The position numbers were made by a program, and so were the translations under genes. A stretch of DNA of 64,000 nt from contig JAEWBM010000029.1 of NCBI GenBank assembly GCA_023391155.1, positions 1 through 64,000 of the forward strand. The letters are read 5' to 3'. Under the pieces are notes generated by a model. It made no database searches, was not told the origin of the DNA, and saw only the letters and a program-made list of their open reading frames with translations. How positions within the stretch are numbered: position 1 is the first letter of the stretch; each line of letters starts with the position of its first letter. Shown here piece after piece: positions 51,512 through 60,650 of this stretch. The stretch is from Acidobacteriota bacterium. Lineage in GTDB: Bacteria; Acidobacteriota; Blastocatellia; Pyrinomonadales; Pyrinomonadaceae.

Positions 51512-51545
51512 AAAAAGACACCCGTAAAAAGGTGTCTTTTTTATC
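51512..51545 (+). terminator. Intrinsic terminator after tRNA-Val (likely bidirectional)
   Basis: AAAAAGACACC (51512-51522) is inverted exactly as GGTGTCTTTTT (51531-51541), an 11-bp stem with an 8-base loop, followed by TTATC. The A-rich 5' side lets it also stop transcription from the leftward gene at 51547. Confidence 0.82.
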
Positions 51546-51546
51546 T

Positions 51547-51762
51547 TTATACTTCCTCGTCAGTTCGTGCGATTATAACTAAGGCACTCATTTCGCCGGG
51601 CTTTTTAGGCCCCTTTGGCGGCGGATCCTTTGGCCGCGAAGGGTTGATCTTCGGCGGCGGATCTTTCGGCGGCGGCTTTTTCGGGCCCTTTTGGGCGTAC
51701 GTGCCGAGCGATAGCCCCAACACGGCTATCGTCGCAAATGCAAAATGTTTCAGGATCTTCAT
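51547..51762 (-). CDS. Small secreted Pro/Lys-rich protein
   Basis: The 71-residue protein starts at the ATG at 51762 after GAGGAG. A signal peptide (FAFATIAVLGLSLGTYAQ) is followed by about 34 residues that are almost purely Lys, Pro, Asp and Gly (KGPKKPPPKDPPPK...RPKDPPPKGPKKP). A short hydrophobic end follows (EMSALVIIARTDEEV). This is a low-complexity tail of unknown function, maybe cell-wall or surface binding. It may instead end early as a fragment, but its signal peptide and ribosome binding site argue for a real gene. Confidence 0.5.
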   Translation of the reverse strand: MKILKHFAFATIAVLGLSLGTYAQKGPKKPPPKDPPPKINPSRPKDPPPKGPKKPGEMSALVIIARTDEEV

Positions 51763-52010
51763 TTCTCTAATATTCTCCTCTTCCATTTCTGACGCCCCGG
51801 GGAAGAGGGAAAGTCGCGTCATCCGCAATAAGTTTAGGCAACTAGGGTGCCACACATCGTTTATGACGCATAAGCCTATATAATGGTTGGAAAACTTTAT
51901 ATCATACCCTTAGCTGGCTTTACAAAAATTTACGTTTTAGGTGAAAGTCATACGAAATCGTGAATTTTACGTCATTTCGTGCATAAACTTAAAGACAGGA
52001 TCCGATCATT

Positions 52011-52787
52011 ATGACAACATCCGGCACAGGCACTGACACATTCCGGGCGATACTCGTTCTCGCCGCAACCATCGGCACGATCGTTTTCAACGCCCTCGCC
52101 GCCGCGGGCCGCATTGGCGGCGTCACCCCGGCCGAGATCTCGGCGAAATATCAGACCATGATCACGCCCGCCGGCTACGCATTCTCGATCTGGTCGCTCA
52201 TCTACGTCGGCCTCATCGTCTTCAGCATCTATCAACTGCTGCCGGCACAGCTCGAACGCTACCGCAATTTACGTACCCTTTACATAATCACGTGTGCGCT
52301 CAATTGCGGCTGGATATATTTCTGGCACGGCGACCGCATCGCCATCTGCCTGGCCATCATTGCGGCACTCGCCTTCGTTCTTTTCGCGATAAACTACCAG
52401 CTCCGGCAGACGACCTCGACCGGTGAGTTCTGGCTGGTCAAGGCCCCGTTCAGCGTCTATTTCGGCTGGGTCACCGCCGCCACCCTGGTCAATTTCGCCA
52501 TCATGCTCCAATATTTCGGGGTTGAAATGTCGACAGGTACCGAGACCGCCATGGCCGTCGGCCTGATCATCCTCGCGGCCGGGCTCGGCATCGCAATGCG
52601 CGTGCTGCTCACAAACCCGCTTTATCCGGTTGCTGTCGCCTGGGCACTTACCGCCATCGCCGTTAAACAAAGCGGCAATACGCCCATAGTTGTAGCGGCC
52701 GCCATTGGGGTTATCGCATGCCTCATCGCCGCTCTCAGCTTCGTGATCAACCTTCCCTCGCGCGGGAGCACCGCCGTCGACGCCTAA
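52011..52787 (+). CDS. TspO/tryptophan-rich sensory-like membrane protein
   Basis: The 258-residue protein is almost entirely hydrophobic, with about eight helices. It has the characteristic segment TPAGYAFSIWSLIYVGLIVFSIYQLLP, which recalls the WxPP/W-rich motifs of the TspO/MBR family, and two Trp in NCGWIYFWHGDR. The length is about 100 residues more than classical TspO (~160), so it belongs to a longer related group. TspO proteins bind tetrapyrroles and isoprenoids. It is followed by the aroD-aroE fusion with a 3-base gap, so the two are probably co-transcribed. Confidence 0.62.
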   Translation: MTTSGTGTDTFRAILVLAATIGTIVFNALAAAGRIGGVTPAEISAKYQTMITPAGYAFSIWSLIYVGLIVFSIYQLLPAQLERYRNLRTLYIITCALNCGWIYFWHGDRIAICLAIIAALAFVLFAINYQLRQTTSTGEFWLVKAPFSVYFGWVTAATLVNFAIMLQYFGVEMSTGTETAMAVGLIILAAGLGIAMRVLLTNPLYPVAVAWALTAIAVKQSGNTPIVVAAAIGVIACLIAALSFVINLPSRGSTAVDA

Positions 52788-52790
52788 GCC

Positions 52791-54317
52791 GTGAATTCCG
52801 GAAAGATCTGCATCTCGCTTGCCGAACCCACCGCCGCGGCGCTCGTCGAAAAACTTGGCCGGGCAAGTGGGCTCGCCGATGTCATCGAGATCCGATTCGA
52901 TCGCTTGGAGCCCGCTGAGATCGGCCGTGTCCTCGAATCACTCGCCGTTCTCGAGAGCCGTCCCGCGCTCCTCGCCACAAACCGTCCCAAAGACGAACGT
53001 TCGAATGCCGCGTTCGAATCCCGGGTCGCCTTTTGGCAACGGGTCCTGGCGACACGCCTGTTCCAATACGTCGACTTCGAAGACGACCTGGTTTTCGCCC
53101 TCACATACAACGACATTTTCGACCCCGAACTGCTCGCCGATGTCACGGTCATCGGTTCGCATCACAATTTTTACGAAACCCCGCCCGACATCGGCCCTAT
53201 TCTCAAACCTTTCGAGGCCGTCGACGATAGCCGCTTTCACTGCGATGCCGTCAAGATCGCCACAACCGCCAATTCTATAACCGACACGGTCGAACTCTGG
53301 TACACCCTTGACTGGGCACGGCATTACGGGCTCCGGGCGATCCCCATCGGCATGGGCGAGCCCGGCAAATGGACCCGCATTCTCGGCCTAGCACACGGGG
53401 CAATGCTTGCGTATGCCTCCCTCGACGACGAAGGAGCCACGGCTCCCGGCCAGATAACGGCACCTGATTTGTTCGAGGTTTACCGTGTCCGCGACCTCAC
53501 CCGTGAAACCCGCGTTTACGGCGTCATCGCCGGCGACACCAGCTATTCCCTGTCGCCGTATATTCAGAATGCCGCGATCAGATCAGCCGGCGTCGATGCA
53601 GTTTTTGTGCCGCTCCAAGTCGACGACCTACGCGACTTTCTTCGCCGAATGGTGCTGCCCGATACCCGCGAGATCGAGCTCAACTTTGGCGGTTTCGCCG
53701 TGACCAATCCGCACAAGCGTTCGATCATCGAATATCTCGACGAGACCGACGATGCTGCACGCGCTATAGGGGCGGTAAATACTGTAACGATCAACGATTC
53801 GAGACTTGTCGCCACCAACACGGACGCCGCCGGTTTCATCGAGCCGCTCGTTGAGATTCTTGGTGATATCCGCGGTTCTGAGGCTGCCGTTTACGGTGCC
53901 GGCGGTGCCGCACGTGCATGCGTTTATGCGTTGCGTTCGGCGGGTGCAGAGGTGCGTGTGCACGCCCGCGATCCTAAAAAAGCCGCGGCATTGGCCACCG
54001 AGTTCGCCGTCGCGGCGGGCGTCGATATCGGCACGCCCGACATCTTCGTCAACGCGACTCCTGTAGGCACCCGCGGCTATCCGGAAATCTCGGTCCTTGC
54101 CCCCGATACGCTGGCCGGGATCGGCATGGTCTACGACCTGACATATAATCCTAGAGAGACGGTGCTGCTTCGCGAAGCAAAAGCAGCCGGCTGCAAAACC
54201 CTCGACGGCCTCGCGATGCTTGTCGCCCAGGGCGCGAAACAATTCGAATTATGGACCGGCCTGGACGCCGACCGCGATGCCATGGCCGCTGCGGCACTCG
54301 ACAAACTTCAACGATGA
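52791..54317 (+). CDS. aroDE: Fused 3-dehydroquinate dehydratase (type I) / shikimate dehydrogenase
   Basis: The 508-residue protein starts at the GTG at 52791. Residues ~1-230 form a type I dehydroquinate dehydratase: SHHNF contains the catalytic His pair and VKIATTA the Schiff-base Lys. Residues ~240-508 form a shikimate dehydrogenase: GDTSYSLSPYIQN for shikimate, FAVTNPHKRSIIEYLD with the catalytic Lys, NTDAAGF, and the NADP loop VYGAGGAARACVYALR. The two reactions are consecutive (dehydroquinate to dehydroshikimate to shikimate). The same fusion is known in plants and some bacteria. It overlaps the next gene by 4 bases. Confidence 0.93.
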   Translation: MNSGKICISLAEPTAAALVEKLGRASGLADVIEIRFDRLEPAEIGRVLESLAVLESRPALLATNRPKDERSNAAFESRVAFWQRVLATRLFQYVDFEDDLVFALTYNDIFDPELLADVTVIGSHHNFYETPPDIGPILKPFEAVDDSRFHCDAVKIATTANSITDTVELWYTLDWARHYGLRAIPIGMGEPGKWTRILGLAHGAMLAYASLDDEGATAPGQITAPDLFEVYRVRDLTRETRVYGVIAGDTSYSLSPYIQNAAIRSAGVDAVFVPLQVDDLRDFLRRMVLPDTREIELNFGGFAVTNPHKRSIIEYLDETDDAARAIGAVNTVTINDSRLVATNTDAAGFIEPLVEILGDIRGSEAAVYGAGGAARACVYALRSAGAEVRVHARDPKKAAALATEFAVAAGVDIGTPDIFVNATPVGTRGYPEISVLAPDTLAGIGMVYDLTYNPRETVLLREAKAAGCKTLDGLAMLVAQGAKQFELWTGLDADRDAMAAAALDKLQR

Positions 54318-55048
54318 AATTACCCCTTCAGCCCGAAGCTTTGAACTGCCCAAACTGCGGCGGTGCCGTGATGAGCGACCGTACGCAATGCGAATTTTGC
54401 CGCTCCCGTTTGAAGACCGTCGGCTGCCCTAAATGCCTTGGGCTGATGTTCCTCGGCAGCAAATTCTGTACTCATTGCGGTGCAAGAGCTGCCGCGGCCG
54501 TTGTCATCGACGGCCGTGACGCGGGCGAATGCCCCCGCTGCAAACGCCCTCTCGAGCACCTCGCGATCGACGGTGTCGCCGTCCGCGAATGCACCGCATG
54601 CGGCGGCTTCTGGTCCGATGTCGATACCTTCGAGAGCATCTGTGCCGACCGTGAACAGCAGGAGGCGGTCCTCGGCTTTATCGGTAGCGACGCCCATCCG
54701 CACGCACATCCCGCCGCCATCGCCTACGTCCCCTGCCCTGATTGCAAACAGTTGATGAACCGAAGCAATTTCGCTCGTTCATCGGGCGTGATAATCGACA
54801 TCTGCAAACAGCACGGCGTCTGGTTTGATGCCGATGAGCTGCCGAAGATCATTGCTTTCATCACGAAGGGCGGGCTTGCCAAACAGCGGGAAAAGGAAAA
54901 AATGTCCATCGAAGACGAGCGCCGTAAGCTTCGTGACGATCAACGCCGCATGGCGATGATCGAACGACGTGCCGGCGTAAGCAAATTTGACGATAGCGAT
55001 AAAAAGTCAGGAGTCGGTCGGGTGATTAGCTTTTTGTTCGACGTTTGA
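54314..55048 (+). CDS. Zinc-ribbon (TFIIB-type) protein
   Basis: The 244-residue protein begins at the ATG at 54314, which overlaps the aroDE stop. It has several CxxC pairs: CPNC, CEFC, CPKC, CTHC, then a zf-TFIIB-type repeat CPRC-x15-CTAC-GGFW and a second CPDC...CKQHGVWFD-ADEL. The zf-TFIIB motif with 'GxWfDxxEL' is the hallmark of COG3809-type proteins. A C-terminal charged helix (KQREKEKMSIEDERRKLRDDQRRM) follows. Its role is unknown, and coupling with aromatic synthesis is not explained. Confidence 0.78.
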   Translation: MKLPLQPEALNCPNCGGAVMSDRTQCEFCRSRLKTVGCPKCLGLMFLGSKFCTHCGARAAAAVVIDGRDAGECPRCKRPLEHLAIDGVAVRECTACGGFWSDVDTFESICADREQQEAVLGFIGSDAHPHAHPAAIAYVPCPDCKQLMNRSNFARSSGVIIDICKQHGVWFDADELPKIIAFITKGGLAKQREKEKMSIEDERRKLRDDQRRMAMIERRAGVSKFDDSDKKSGVGRVISFLFDV

Positions 55049-55063
55049 TCAAGTGCTGCCTAG

Positions 55064-55804
55064 CTAGAGCACGACATCTTCCTCAATTTCCCAAGTAAAC
55101 ATCGGCTTTACGTTTCGGAGGGTTGGCAGCGGTCGGATGCGAATGGGCTTTCGGGTGATCTCCCCTTTCCCATCGTCATCTATATGTCCGAGTTCGATCG
55201 TCATTTGCCCGGTCGACAGATTGTAACTCCGCATCTCGATGTCGCCGGTGTTTCGTATTGTCGTAGTCTTATCAACCCCGATCAGCGTCATCTCGCCATT
55301 CTGATAGCGAAATTTGTATGTCTGATTGCTCATCGACCAAGAGCCTGCGCTGTAGAACTCTTCAAAGAGGAATGTCAGAACGCCTCCCTTTATCGTCATG
55401 TCTTGAAAGGGTTCGATCATTGTTGGGGAAGCGGCCGAAATCGCAAAAGAATTGTTTTGGACATGAAGCCGAAACCCTCTATCACCGTCGGCGAAAGCCA
55501 CCGCGAGAATTCGGGGATTGGTGTCAAATTCAGATGTCCCAAAGCCATCATTCTTAAAAATGAATCGGCTTTCCGTTGCGTTGAATATTGCCGCGCAATC
55601 TGCCTTTCCATCACCATTGAGGTCACCCTCGGCCTTTGCCAGCACGGCCCAACCCTTCGGTGCAAAACCCTCGCATTTTGAAGCGGTCTGGGCAAGTGTA
55701 GGAAAGTCCGACTCCGTCGGCATATTCCAAGGTACTCCGTCGTCCTGCGCGATCACGCCGGAGACGAAGATGAGTATGATCAGCGACCGTAAAGTTTTCA
55801 TCAT
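55064..55804 (-). CDS. Secreted protein of unknown function with calcium-loop-like motif
   Basis: From the ATG at 55804 (or 55801) the protein has 246 residues and begins with a signal peptide (LIILIFVSGVIAQ). I do not recognise a family. It contains AEGDLNGDGKADCAAIFN, a D-x-N-x-D-G-x-x-D loop typical of FG-GAP or dockerin-like calcium sites, after a first segment with a cysteine (SKCEGFAPKGW). The rest is beta-rich. It is a single leftward gene between two rightward units. Confidence 0.55.
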   Translation of the reverse strand: MMKTLRSLIILIFVSGVIAQDDGVPWNMPTESDFPTLAQTASKCEGFAPKGWAVLAKAEGDLNGDGKADCAAIFNATESRFIFKNDGFGTSEFDTNPRILAVAFADGDRGFRLHVQNNSFAISAASPTMIEPFQDMTIKGGVLTFLFEEFYSAGSWSMSNQTYKFRYQNGEMTLIGVDKTTTIRNTGDIEMRSYNLSTGQMTIELGHIDDDGKGEITRKPIRIRPLPTLRNVKPMFTWEIEEDVVL

Positions 55805-55864
55805 CGATTTGTTAATATTCAACTTAACCTCAATTATGGGACGTTTGTCCGTCCGGACCTTTGC

Positions 55865-56884
55865 ATGAACGAACGCTACAGCAGGCAAATTCTTTTTGAC
55901 AAGATCGGTCGTGAGGGCCAGCAGCGGCTGTTGGACGCTCGCGTCTTCATCATGGGTTGCGGGGCGCTCGGTGCGTCACATGCCGAAATGCTCGCTCGCG
56001 CCGGCGTCGGCCGCCTGCGGATCGTCGACCGTGATTTTGTCGAGTACACAAACCTCCAACGTCAAACGCTTTACAGCGAACAGGACGCCGCCGACCGCCT
56101 GCCAAAGGCCATCGCCGCCAAGAACCGTCTTGCCGCCGTCAACTCCGAGGTCGAGGTCGAGGCGATCGTCGCCGATGTCAACAATTCAAATGTCGAATCG
56201 CTGATAGCCGAATGCGACCTCGTCATCGACGGGACTGACAATTTCCAGATACGCTATCTTATCAATGACGCCTGCGTAAAGCGCGATGTTCGGTGGATCT
56301 ACGGCGCCGCCGTGTCCGGTTACGGTGCTTCGATGACCGTCATCCCGCAAGAAACGCCCTGCCTCCGCTGCATCTTCGAGGAAATGCCCGATACCGGCAG
56401 CTCACCCACATGCGATACCGCCGGCGTGATAATGCCTATAATCTCGAGCATTTCGGCGATCCAGGTTGCCGAGGCCCTCAAGCTCCTCGTCGGCGATACC
56501 GGTTCGCTCCATCGTTCGCTGATACAGGTCGATATCTGGGAAAACGATTGGCGAAAGATCAAACTTTCCGGGCCCGCGCCCGAGTGCCCCTGCTGCGGAC
56601 TTGGTAACTACGAATTCCTTGAGGCCGAGGCAGGCGAGTTCTCCGCGGTGCTTTGCGGCCGCGACGCCGTTCAGGTCGCCCCGCCGCACCCGACAACGCT
56701 CGATCTTCCCGCGTTGGCTGAAAAGCTGCGGCCGCACGGCGACGTAAAACAAAACGAATATCTCGTCCGGTTCAATACCAACGGCCGCGAGGTGACGGTC
56801 TTTCGCGACGCACGTGCAATAATTAAGGGTACTAGCGAGGTCGCTGAGGCCCGGTCGATCTATTCCCGGTTCATCGGCTCCTGA
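55865..56884 (+). CDS. ThiF/MoeB-family adenylyltransferase (E1-like)
   Basis: The 339-residue protein is an E1-like enzyme. It begins RYSRQILFDKIGREGQQRLLDARVFIMGCGALGA with the ATP loop GCGALG, then DRDFVEYTNLQRQTLY, the conserved Asp in IDGTDNFQIRYLINDAC, and two zinc-binding CxxC pairs (CLRC and CPCC). The attacking cysteine probably lies in TCDTAGVIMP. It adenylates the C-terminus of a ubiquitin-like sulphur carrier such as ThiS or MoaD. Residues ~250-339 are an extra ThiS-like or small beta-grasp segment rather than the rhodanese found in MoeBR. No thiazole or molybdopterin gene is adjacent. Confidence 0.82.
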   Translation: MNERYSRQILFDKIGREGQQRLLDARVFIMGCGALGASHAEMLARAGVGRLRIVDRDFVEYTNLQRQTLYSEQDAADRLPKAIAAKNRLAAVNSEVEVEAIVADVNNSNVESLIAECDLVIDGTDNFQIRYLINDACVKRDVRWIYGAAVSGYGASMTVIPQETPCLRCIFEEMPDTGSSPTCDTAGVIMPIISSISAIQVAEALKLLVGDTGSLHRSLIQVDIWENDWRKIKLSGPAPECPCCGLGNYEFLEAEAGEFSAVLCGRDAVQVAPPHPTTLDLPALAEKLRPHGDVKQNEYLVRFNTNGREVTVFRDARAIIKGTSEVAEARSIYSRFIGS

Positions 56885-56965
56885 CGGAACGGTCGAAGCT
56901 GTGGTTGATAGGCGAAGACCCCCGCGATCCACTCCCCATCGACTGAACTCGACTCCTGTCCCTAT

Positions 56966-56997
56966 ATGAAATTTCAGGAGTTAGGCCTGAGTTTCAT
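56966..56997. repeat. Imperfect inverted repeat upstream of the NADH dehydrogenase gene
   Basis: ATGAAATTTCAGG (56966-56978) and CCTGAGTTTCAT (56986-56997) form a stem of about 12 bp with one bulge around a 7-base loop. No T-run follows. Confidence 0.45.
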
Positions 56998-57022
56998 AGA
57001 TCAGGCTCGTGGGATGACCATA

Positions 57023-57057
57023 ATTTGGGATTCCCTTCTAAGCACAAAGTCCCAAAT
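57023..57057. promoter_or_regulatory. Inverted repeat directly before the NADH dehydrogenase gene
   Basis: ATTTGGGA (57023-57030) and TCCCAAAT (57050-57057) form a perfect 8-bp inverted repeat, 19 bases apart, ending 20 bases from the start codon. The spacing suits an operator or a hairpin near the ribosome binding site. Confidence 0.45.
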
Positions 57058-57077
57058 ATGCGATAGACTGAAAGGCA

Positions 57078-58433
57078 GTGGTGAAAAACCCAAAAGTTGT
57101 AATAGTCGGCGGAGGCTTTGGCGGCCTGTGGGCGGCAAAGGCGCTCGCGGGCAAACCCGTGGACGTAACCCTCATCGACCGCAAGAACCACCATGTTTTC
57201 CAGCCCCTGTTATATCAGGTCGCGACGGCAGTGCTCTCTCCCGGCGAGGTGGCGTCGCCCATTCGCCGCATACTCCATAGTGCCCCGAACATTGAGGTGA
57301 TTCTCGGCGAAGCCGCCGATTTCGATATCGCAGAAAACCGCCTGATACTTGAGGACGGCACGCGGGTTCACTTCGACTATCTCATTCTGGCTGCCGGTGC
57401 ACGTCATTCATATTTCGGCAAAGACGACTGGGAGACGTGGGCACCGGGGCTCAAGACGCTTGAGGACGCCGTTGAGATCCGCCGCCGGATCTTTCTCGCC
57501 TTTGAACTCGCCGAGCGAAAGGCGGCCCTTACCGGCACCCATGACCCGCTAAACTTTGTCGTGGTCGGCGGCGGCCCGACCGGCGTCGAACTCGCCGGCG
57601 CTATTGCCGATATCGCGCGTCAGGCACTCAAAAGCGATTTCAAGGTCATTGATACGACGAAAGCCCGGGTGATGCTGTTCGAAGGGTCCGATCGTGTTCT
57701 CGGCACCTTTGCCGGCGACCTTTCGGATAGCGCAAAGCGGCAGCTCGAGGAACTCGGTGTCGAGGTTCAGCTCAACAGCTTTGTTACCGAGATAGAACCC
57801 GGCCGGATAAAGGCGGGCGACGAGTGGATAGAGTGCGAGGTCGTCCTATGGGCCACCGGCGTTGCCGCTTCGCCGCTGGGCGCTAAGCTCGGCGTCGAGA
57901 CCGACCGCGCCGGCCGCGTAAAGGTCGAACCCGATCTTTCGACCCCCGGCCACCCGAACGTCTTCGTCGTCGGTGACATGGCACATCTGCTCCTGGAAAA
58001 CGGTCTGCCCGTTCCCGGCGTCAGCCCCGCCGCAATGCAAATGGGCACGTTCGCGGCGACAGCCGTCATCCGCGACCTGAAAGGCAAAACCCGCGGCAGC
58101 TTCGAGTACGTCGATAAAGGGTCGATGGCCACCATCGGCCGGAGCCGTGCCATCGCTCACGTATTCGGTATGAAATTTCGCGGCGTCATCGCCTGGCTGC
58201 TCTGGCTGTTTCTTCATGTATTTTTCCTCATCGGTTTCCGAAACCGCCTGTTCGTTCTGATGGGTTGGTTCTGGGCCTACCTCACCCGCGAACGCAGTGC
58301 CCGCCTGATCACCGGCGACGCGGACGAACTCCGCAACGCACTGATCTTTATGGAGGGCGAGTCCGCCGCCCGCTTGCTCGACAAATTTTCCCGCCCGACC
58401 CGGCCGCCCGTACAACGATCGCCCAGGCCCTAA
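57078..58433 (+). CDS. ndh: Type II NADH dehydrogenase (NDH-2)
   Basis: The 451-residue protein starts at a GTG. FAD site: VVIVGGGFGGLWAAKALAG. NAD site: VVVGGGPTGVELAGAIADIARQ. The quinone-site motif is present in the form of AAMQMGTFAA in the second half. The C-terminus has a hydrophobic anchor (GVIAWLLWLFLHVFFLIGFRNRLFVLMGWFWAYL) that is normal for NDH-2 proteins. It transfers electrons from NADH to quinone without pumping protons. The length (~450) is typical. The gene follows the ThiF-like gene with a 193-base gap that holds two inverted repeats. Confidence 0.9.
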   Translation: MVKNPKVVIVGGGFGGLWAAKALAGKPVDVTLIDRKNHHVFQPLLYQVATAVLSPGEVASPIRRILHSAPNIEVILGEAADFDIAENRLILEDGTRVHFDYLILAAGARHSYFGKDDWETWAPGLKTLEDAVEIRRRIFLAFELAERKAALTGTHDPLNFVVVGGGPTGVELAGAIADIARQALKSDFKVIDTTKARVMLFEGSDRVLGTFAGDLSDSAKRQLEELGVEVQLNSFVTEIEPGRIKAGDEWIECEVVLWATGVAASPLGAKLGVETDRAGRVKVEPDLSTPGHPNVFVVGDMAHLLLENGLPVPGVSPAAMQMGTFAATAVIRDLKGKTRGSFEYVDKGSMATIGRSRAIAHVFGMKFRGVIAWLLWLFLHVFFLIGFRNRLFVLMGWFWAYLTRERSARLITGDADELRNALIFMEGESAARLLDKFSRPTRPPVQRSPRP

Positions 58434-58497
58434 GCGTGTCATTTCCCGGCGATTGCCTTATACTTTTCACTCGATACCGTTTCCTTCATCCGTAATA

Positions 58498-60636
58498 ATG
58501 AAAAAAGTCTCATTTGCAGCAATCATCGCCGCCCTATTTTTATCAGCGTCGGCGGTCGCCCAAAATGTTTGGACCGTCAGCACGCGTGACGACATTCTCA
58601 AGGGAGATGCCCGCGGCGTCAGCATCGGCGAGAACGGGGCCGTTTCGCTCTCGCCGCGCCTGACCGAGGTTTACGCGACCGGCCAGCCGTTCATCTGGTC
58701 AAGCGTTGTCGACAGTGCCGGCAATGTTTATCTCGGTACCGGCGGAGAGGGCCGCATCTTTCGCGTAACGCCCGGCGGCCAGGGCTCGCTTTTTACCGAC
58801 CTCGAGGGGCTGAATGTTTCGGCTCTCGCCATCGGCCCGGGCGGCGAACTTTTTGCGGCCACATCTCCCGACGGCGCCGTCTATCGCATTAGTTCGACCG
58901 GCAAGCCCGAACGATATTTTGACCCGCAGGAGAAATACATTTGGTCGCTGGCTATTATGAGCGACGGCAGCCTCGCCGTGGGCACCGGCGAAGCGGGAAA
59001 GATCTTTCGCGTGCGTGCGGCTAATGCCTCCCCCGCCGATGCACTGATCTTCGACAGCAGCGACACGCACATTATGTCGCTTGCCATGGACCGCAGCGGC
59101 AACCTCTTCGCCGGCACAGATCCTGGCGGCATCGTGCTTCGCATCGGTGCCGACGGCCGGGCATTCGCCGTTCTCGATTCCCCGCTCCGCGAGATGCATG
59201 AACTTGCCGTCGGGCCCGACGGTTCGGTCTATGCACTCGCCCTCGGCGAATCCGTCGGTGCGGCAACGCCAGCCGCCACGCCGTCGCCGACCCCGCGGCC
59301 CGCTGCCGCCGCCCGCCCAACGCCGAATGCACAACCAACGCCTACAAAAACCAGATATGATCTGACCGGTGCCAAGTCGGCCGTGTACCGAATTCTTCCC
59401 GCCGGCGAAAGCGATCTGCTGTGGTCCTCGGCCGCGGTATCGGCGTTCTCGATCTATGCCCATCAGACCGGCAGCGGCGTAATGGTCGGCACCTCCGACA
59501 AAGGCCGCATCTACAATATTTCTAACGAGGCACGCGAATCTCTCGCGCTTCAAACGGACGCCGCACAGATCTCTACGATCTTCGGCCGGGGCGACCGCCT
59601 TTACGCCGCATCGAGCAATCAGGGTACGCTCTACCGCGTCGGCCCCGGCTCCGCCGCTGAGGGAAGCTATGCATCAGAAGTTCTCGACGCCTCGACCACC
59701 GGCACATGGGGCCGCCTCTGGTGGGGCGGGAGCGGCAATATCCGCCTCGAGACACGCAGCGGCAACACCGAAGACCCCGGCGACACATGGAGCCCGTGGC
59801 AGCCCGCCACCGTCACCGGCCGCAGCGGCCAGGTCGCCAGCCCGCGTGCCCGGTTTCTGCAATGGCGGGCGGTTATCGCCGATCCGGCAGCCGTTCTCCG
59901 CGATGTGAATGTCGCCTTCCGCAGCCGCAACGTCGCACCCGAGGTTCTCTCGATCACGGCCCTGTCGCCGAATGTCGGCCTGCTGCCTAATCCGGCTCCG
60001 CAGATCGACCCAAACATCGAGATCGCCGGCCTTAACCCCTCGGATTTCGGGCTCCAGGTACAGGCGCCCGCACCCCGCCGTGTCTTCCTTCGCGGGGCCG
60101 TCTCGTTCCAATGGGCCGCCGAGGACCGCAACGGCGACCGGCTGCTCTACGACGTATATTTCAAGGCCGAGAACGAAACTGCCTATAAATTGCTCAAGAG
60201 CGATATCTCGGAAAACTTCATCGCGGTCGACGGCCTGACGCTTGCCGCCGGCCGTTATACGCTCAAGGTCGTTGCAAAGGATTCTCTCTCAAATCCACCC
60301 GCCGAGGCCCTCACAGGCGAACGCGTCAGCGAGCTTTTTGTCGTTGATAATACCCAGCCCGAGGTCGCCGCAGCAGGCACCCCGCAGGTCACCGGCGAAA
60401 CCGCTCGCGTCGCATTTCGCGCTACCGAGGCGTCGAGCTATCTCGACCGTGCCGAATTCAGCATCAACGGCGGCCCCTGGCAGGCAGTGTTTCCCGACGA
60501 CGGCGTTTCCGACAGCGGCAGCGAGGCTTACACCGTCAACGCCCGTCTGCCAAGGGCCGGCGACTACACGATCACGCTGCGGGCGTTCGACGTCAACGGA
60601 AACACCGGAAATGCGAGCGTTGTTGTAAGACGATAA
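58498..60636 (+). CDS. Secreted beta-propeller protein with C-terminal Ig-like domains
   Basis: The 712-residue protein starts at the ATG at 58498. Signal peptide (AAIIAALFLSASAVAQ), then repeats of the type 'DSAGNVYLGTGGEGRIFRV', 'GPGGELFAATSPDGAVYRI' and 'DRSGNLFAGTDPGGIVLRI', each ~45 residues long, forming a propeller up to residue ~400. A Pro/Ala/Thr-rich insert (residues ~262-285) interrupts it. The last ~250 residues look like one or two fibronectin/Ig-type domains (VSFQWAAEDRNGDRLLYDVYFKAENETAYKLL; YTITLRAFDVNGNTG). It is probably a surface or periplasmic binding protein. Confidence 0.68.
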   Translation: MKKVSFAAIIAALFLSASAVAQNVWTVSTRDDILKGDARGVSIGENGAVSLSPRLTEVYATGQPFIWSSVVDSAGNVYLGTGGEGRIFRVTPGGQGSLFTDLEGLNVSALAIGPGGELFAATSPDGAVYRISSTGKPERYFDPQEKYIWSLAIMSDGSLAVGTGEAGKIFRVRAANASPADALIFDSSDTHIMSLAMDRSGNLFAGTDPGGIVLRIGADGRAFAVLDSPLREMHELAVGPDGSVYALALGESVGAATPAATPSPTPRPAAAARPTPNAQPTPTKTRYDLTGAKSAVYRILPAGESDLLWSSAAVSAFSIYAHQTGSGVMVGTSDKGRIYNISNEARESLALQTDAAQISTIFGRGDRLYAASSNQGTLYRVGPGSAAEGSYASEVLDASTTGTWGRLWWGGSGNIRLETRSGNTEDPGDTWSPWQPATVTGRSGQVASPRARFLQWRAVIADPAAVLRDVNVAFRSRNVAPEVLSITALSPNVGLLPNPAPQIDPNIEIAGLNPSDFGLQVQAPAPRRVFLRGAVSFQWAAEDRNGDRLLYDVYFKAENETAYKLLKSDISENFIAVDGLTLAAGRYTLKVVAKDSLSNPPAEALTGERVSELFVVDNTQPEVAAAGTPQVTGETARVAFRATEASSYLDRAEFSINGGPWQAVFPDDGVSDSGSEAYTVNARLPRAGDYTITLRAFDVNGNTGNASVVVRR

Positions 60637-60650
60637 CTGGAGGAAAGATT

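Noticed and set aside
54251..54313. An upstream extension of the zinc-ribbon protein gene
   Set aside because: It lies within aroDE and lacks any family similarity; the ATG at 54314 gives a normal 4-base overlap.
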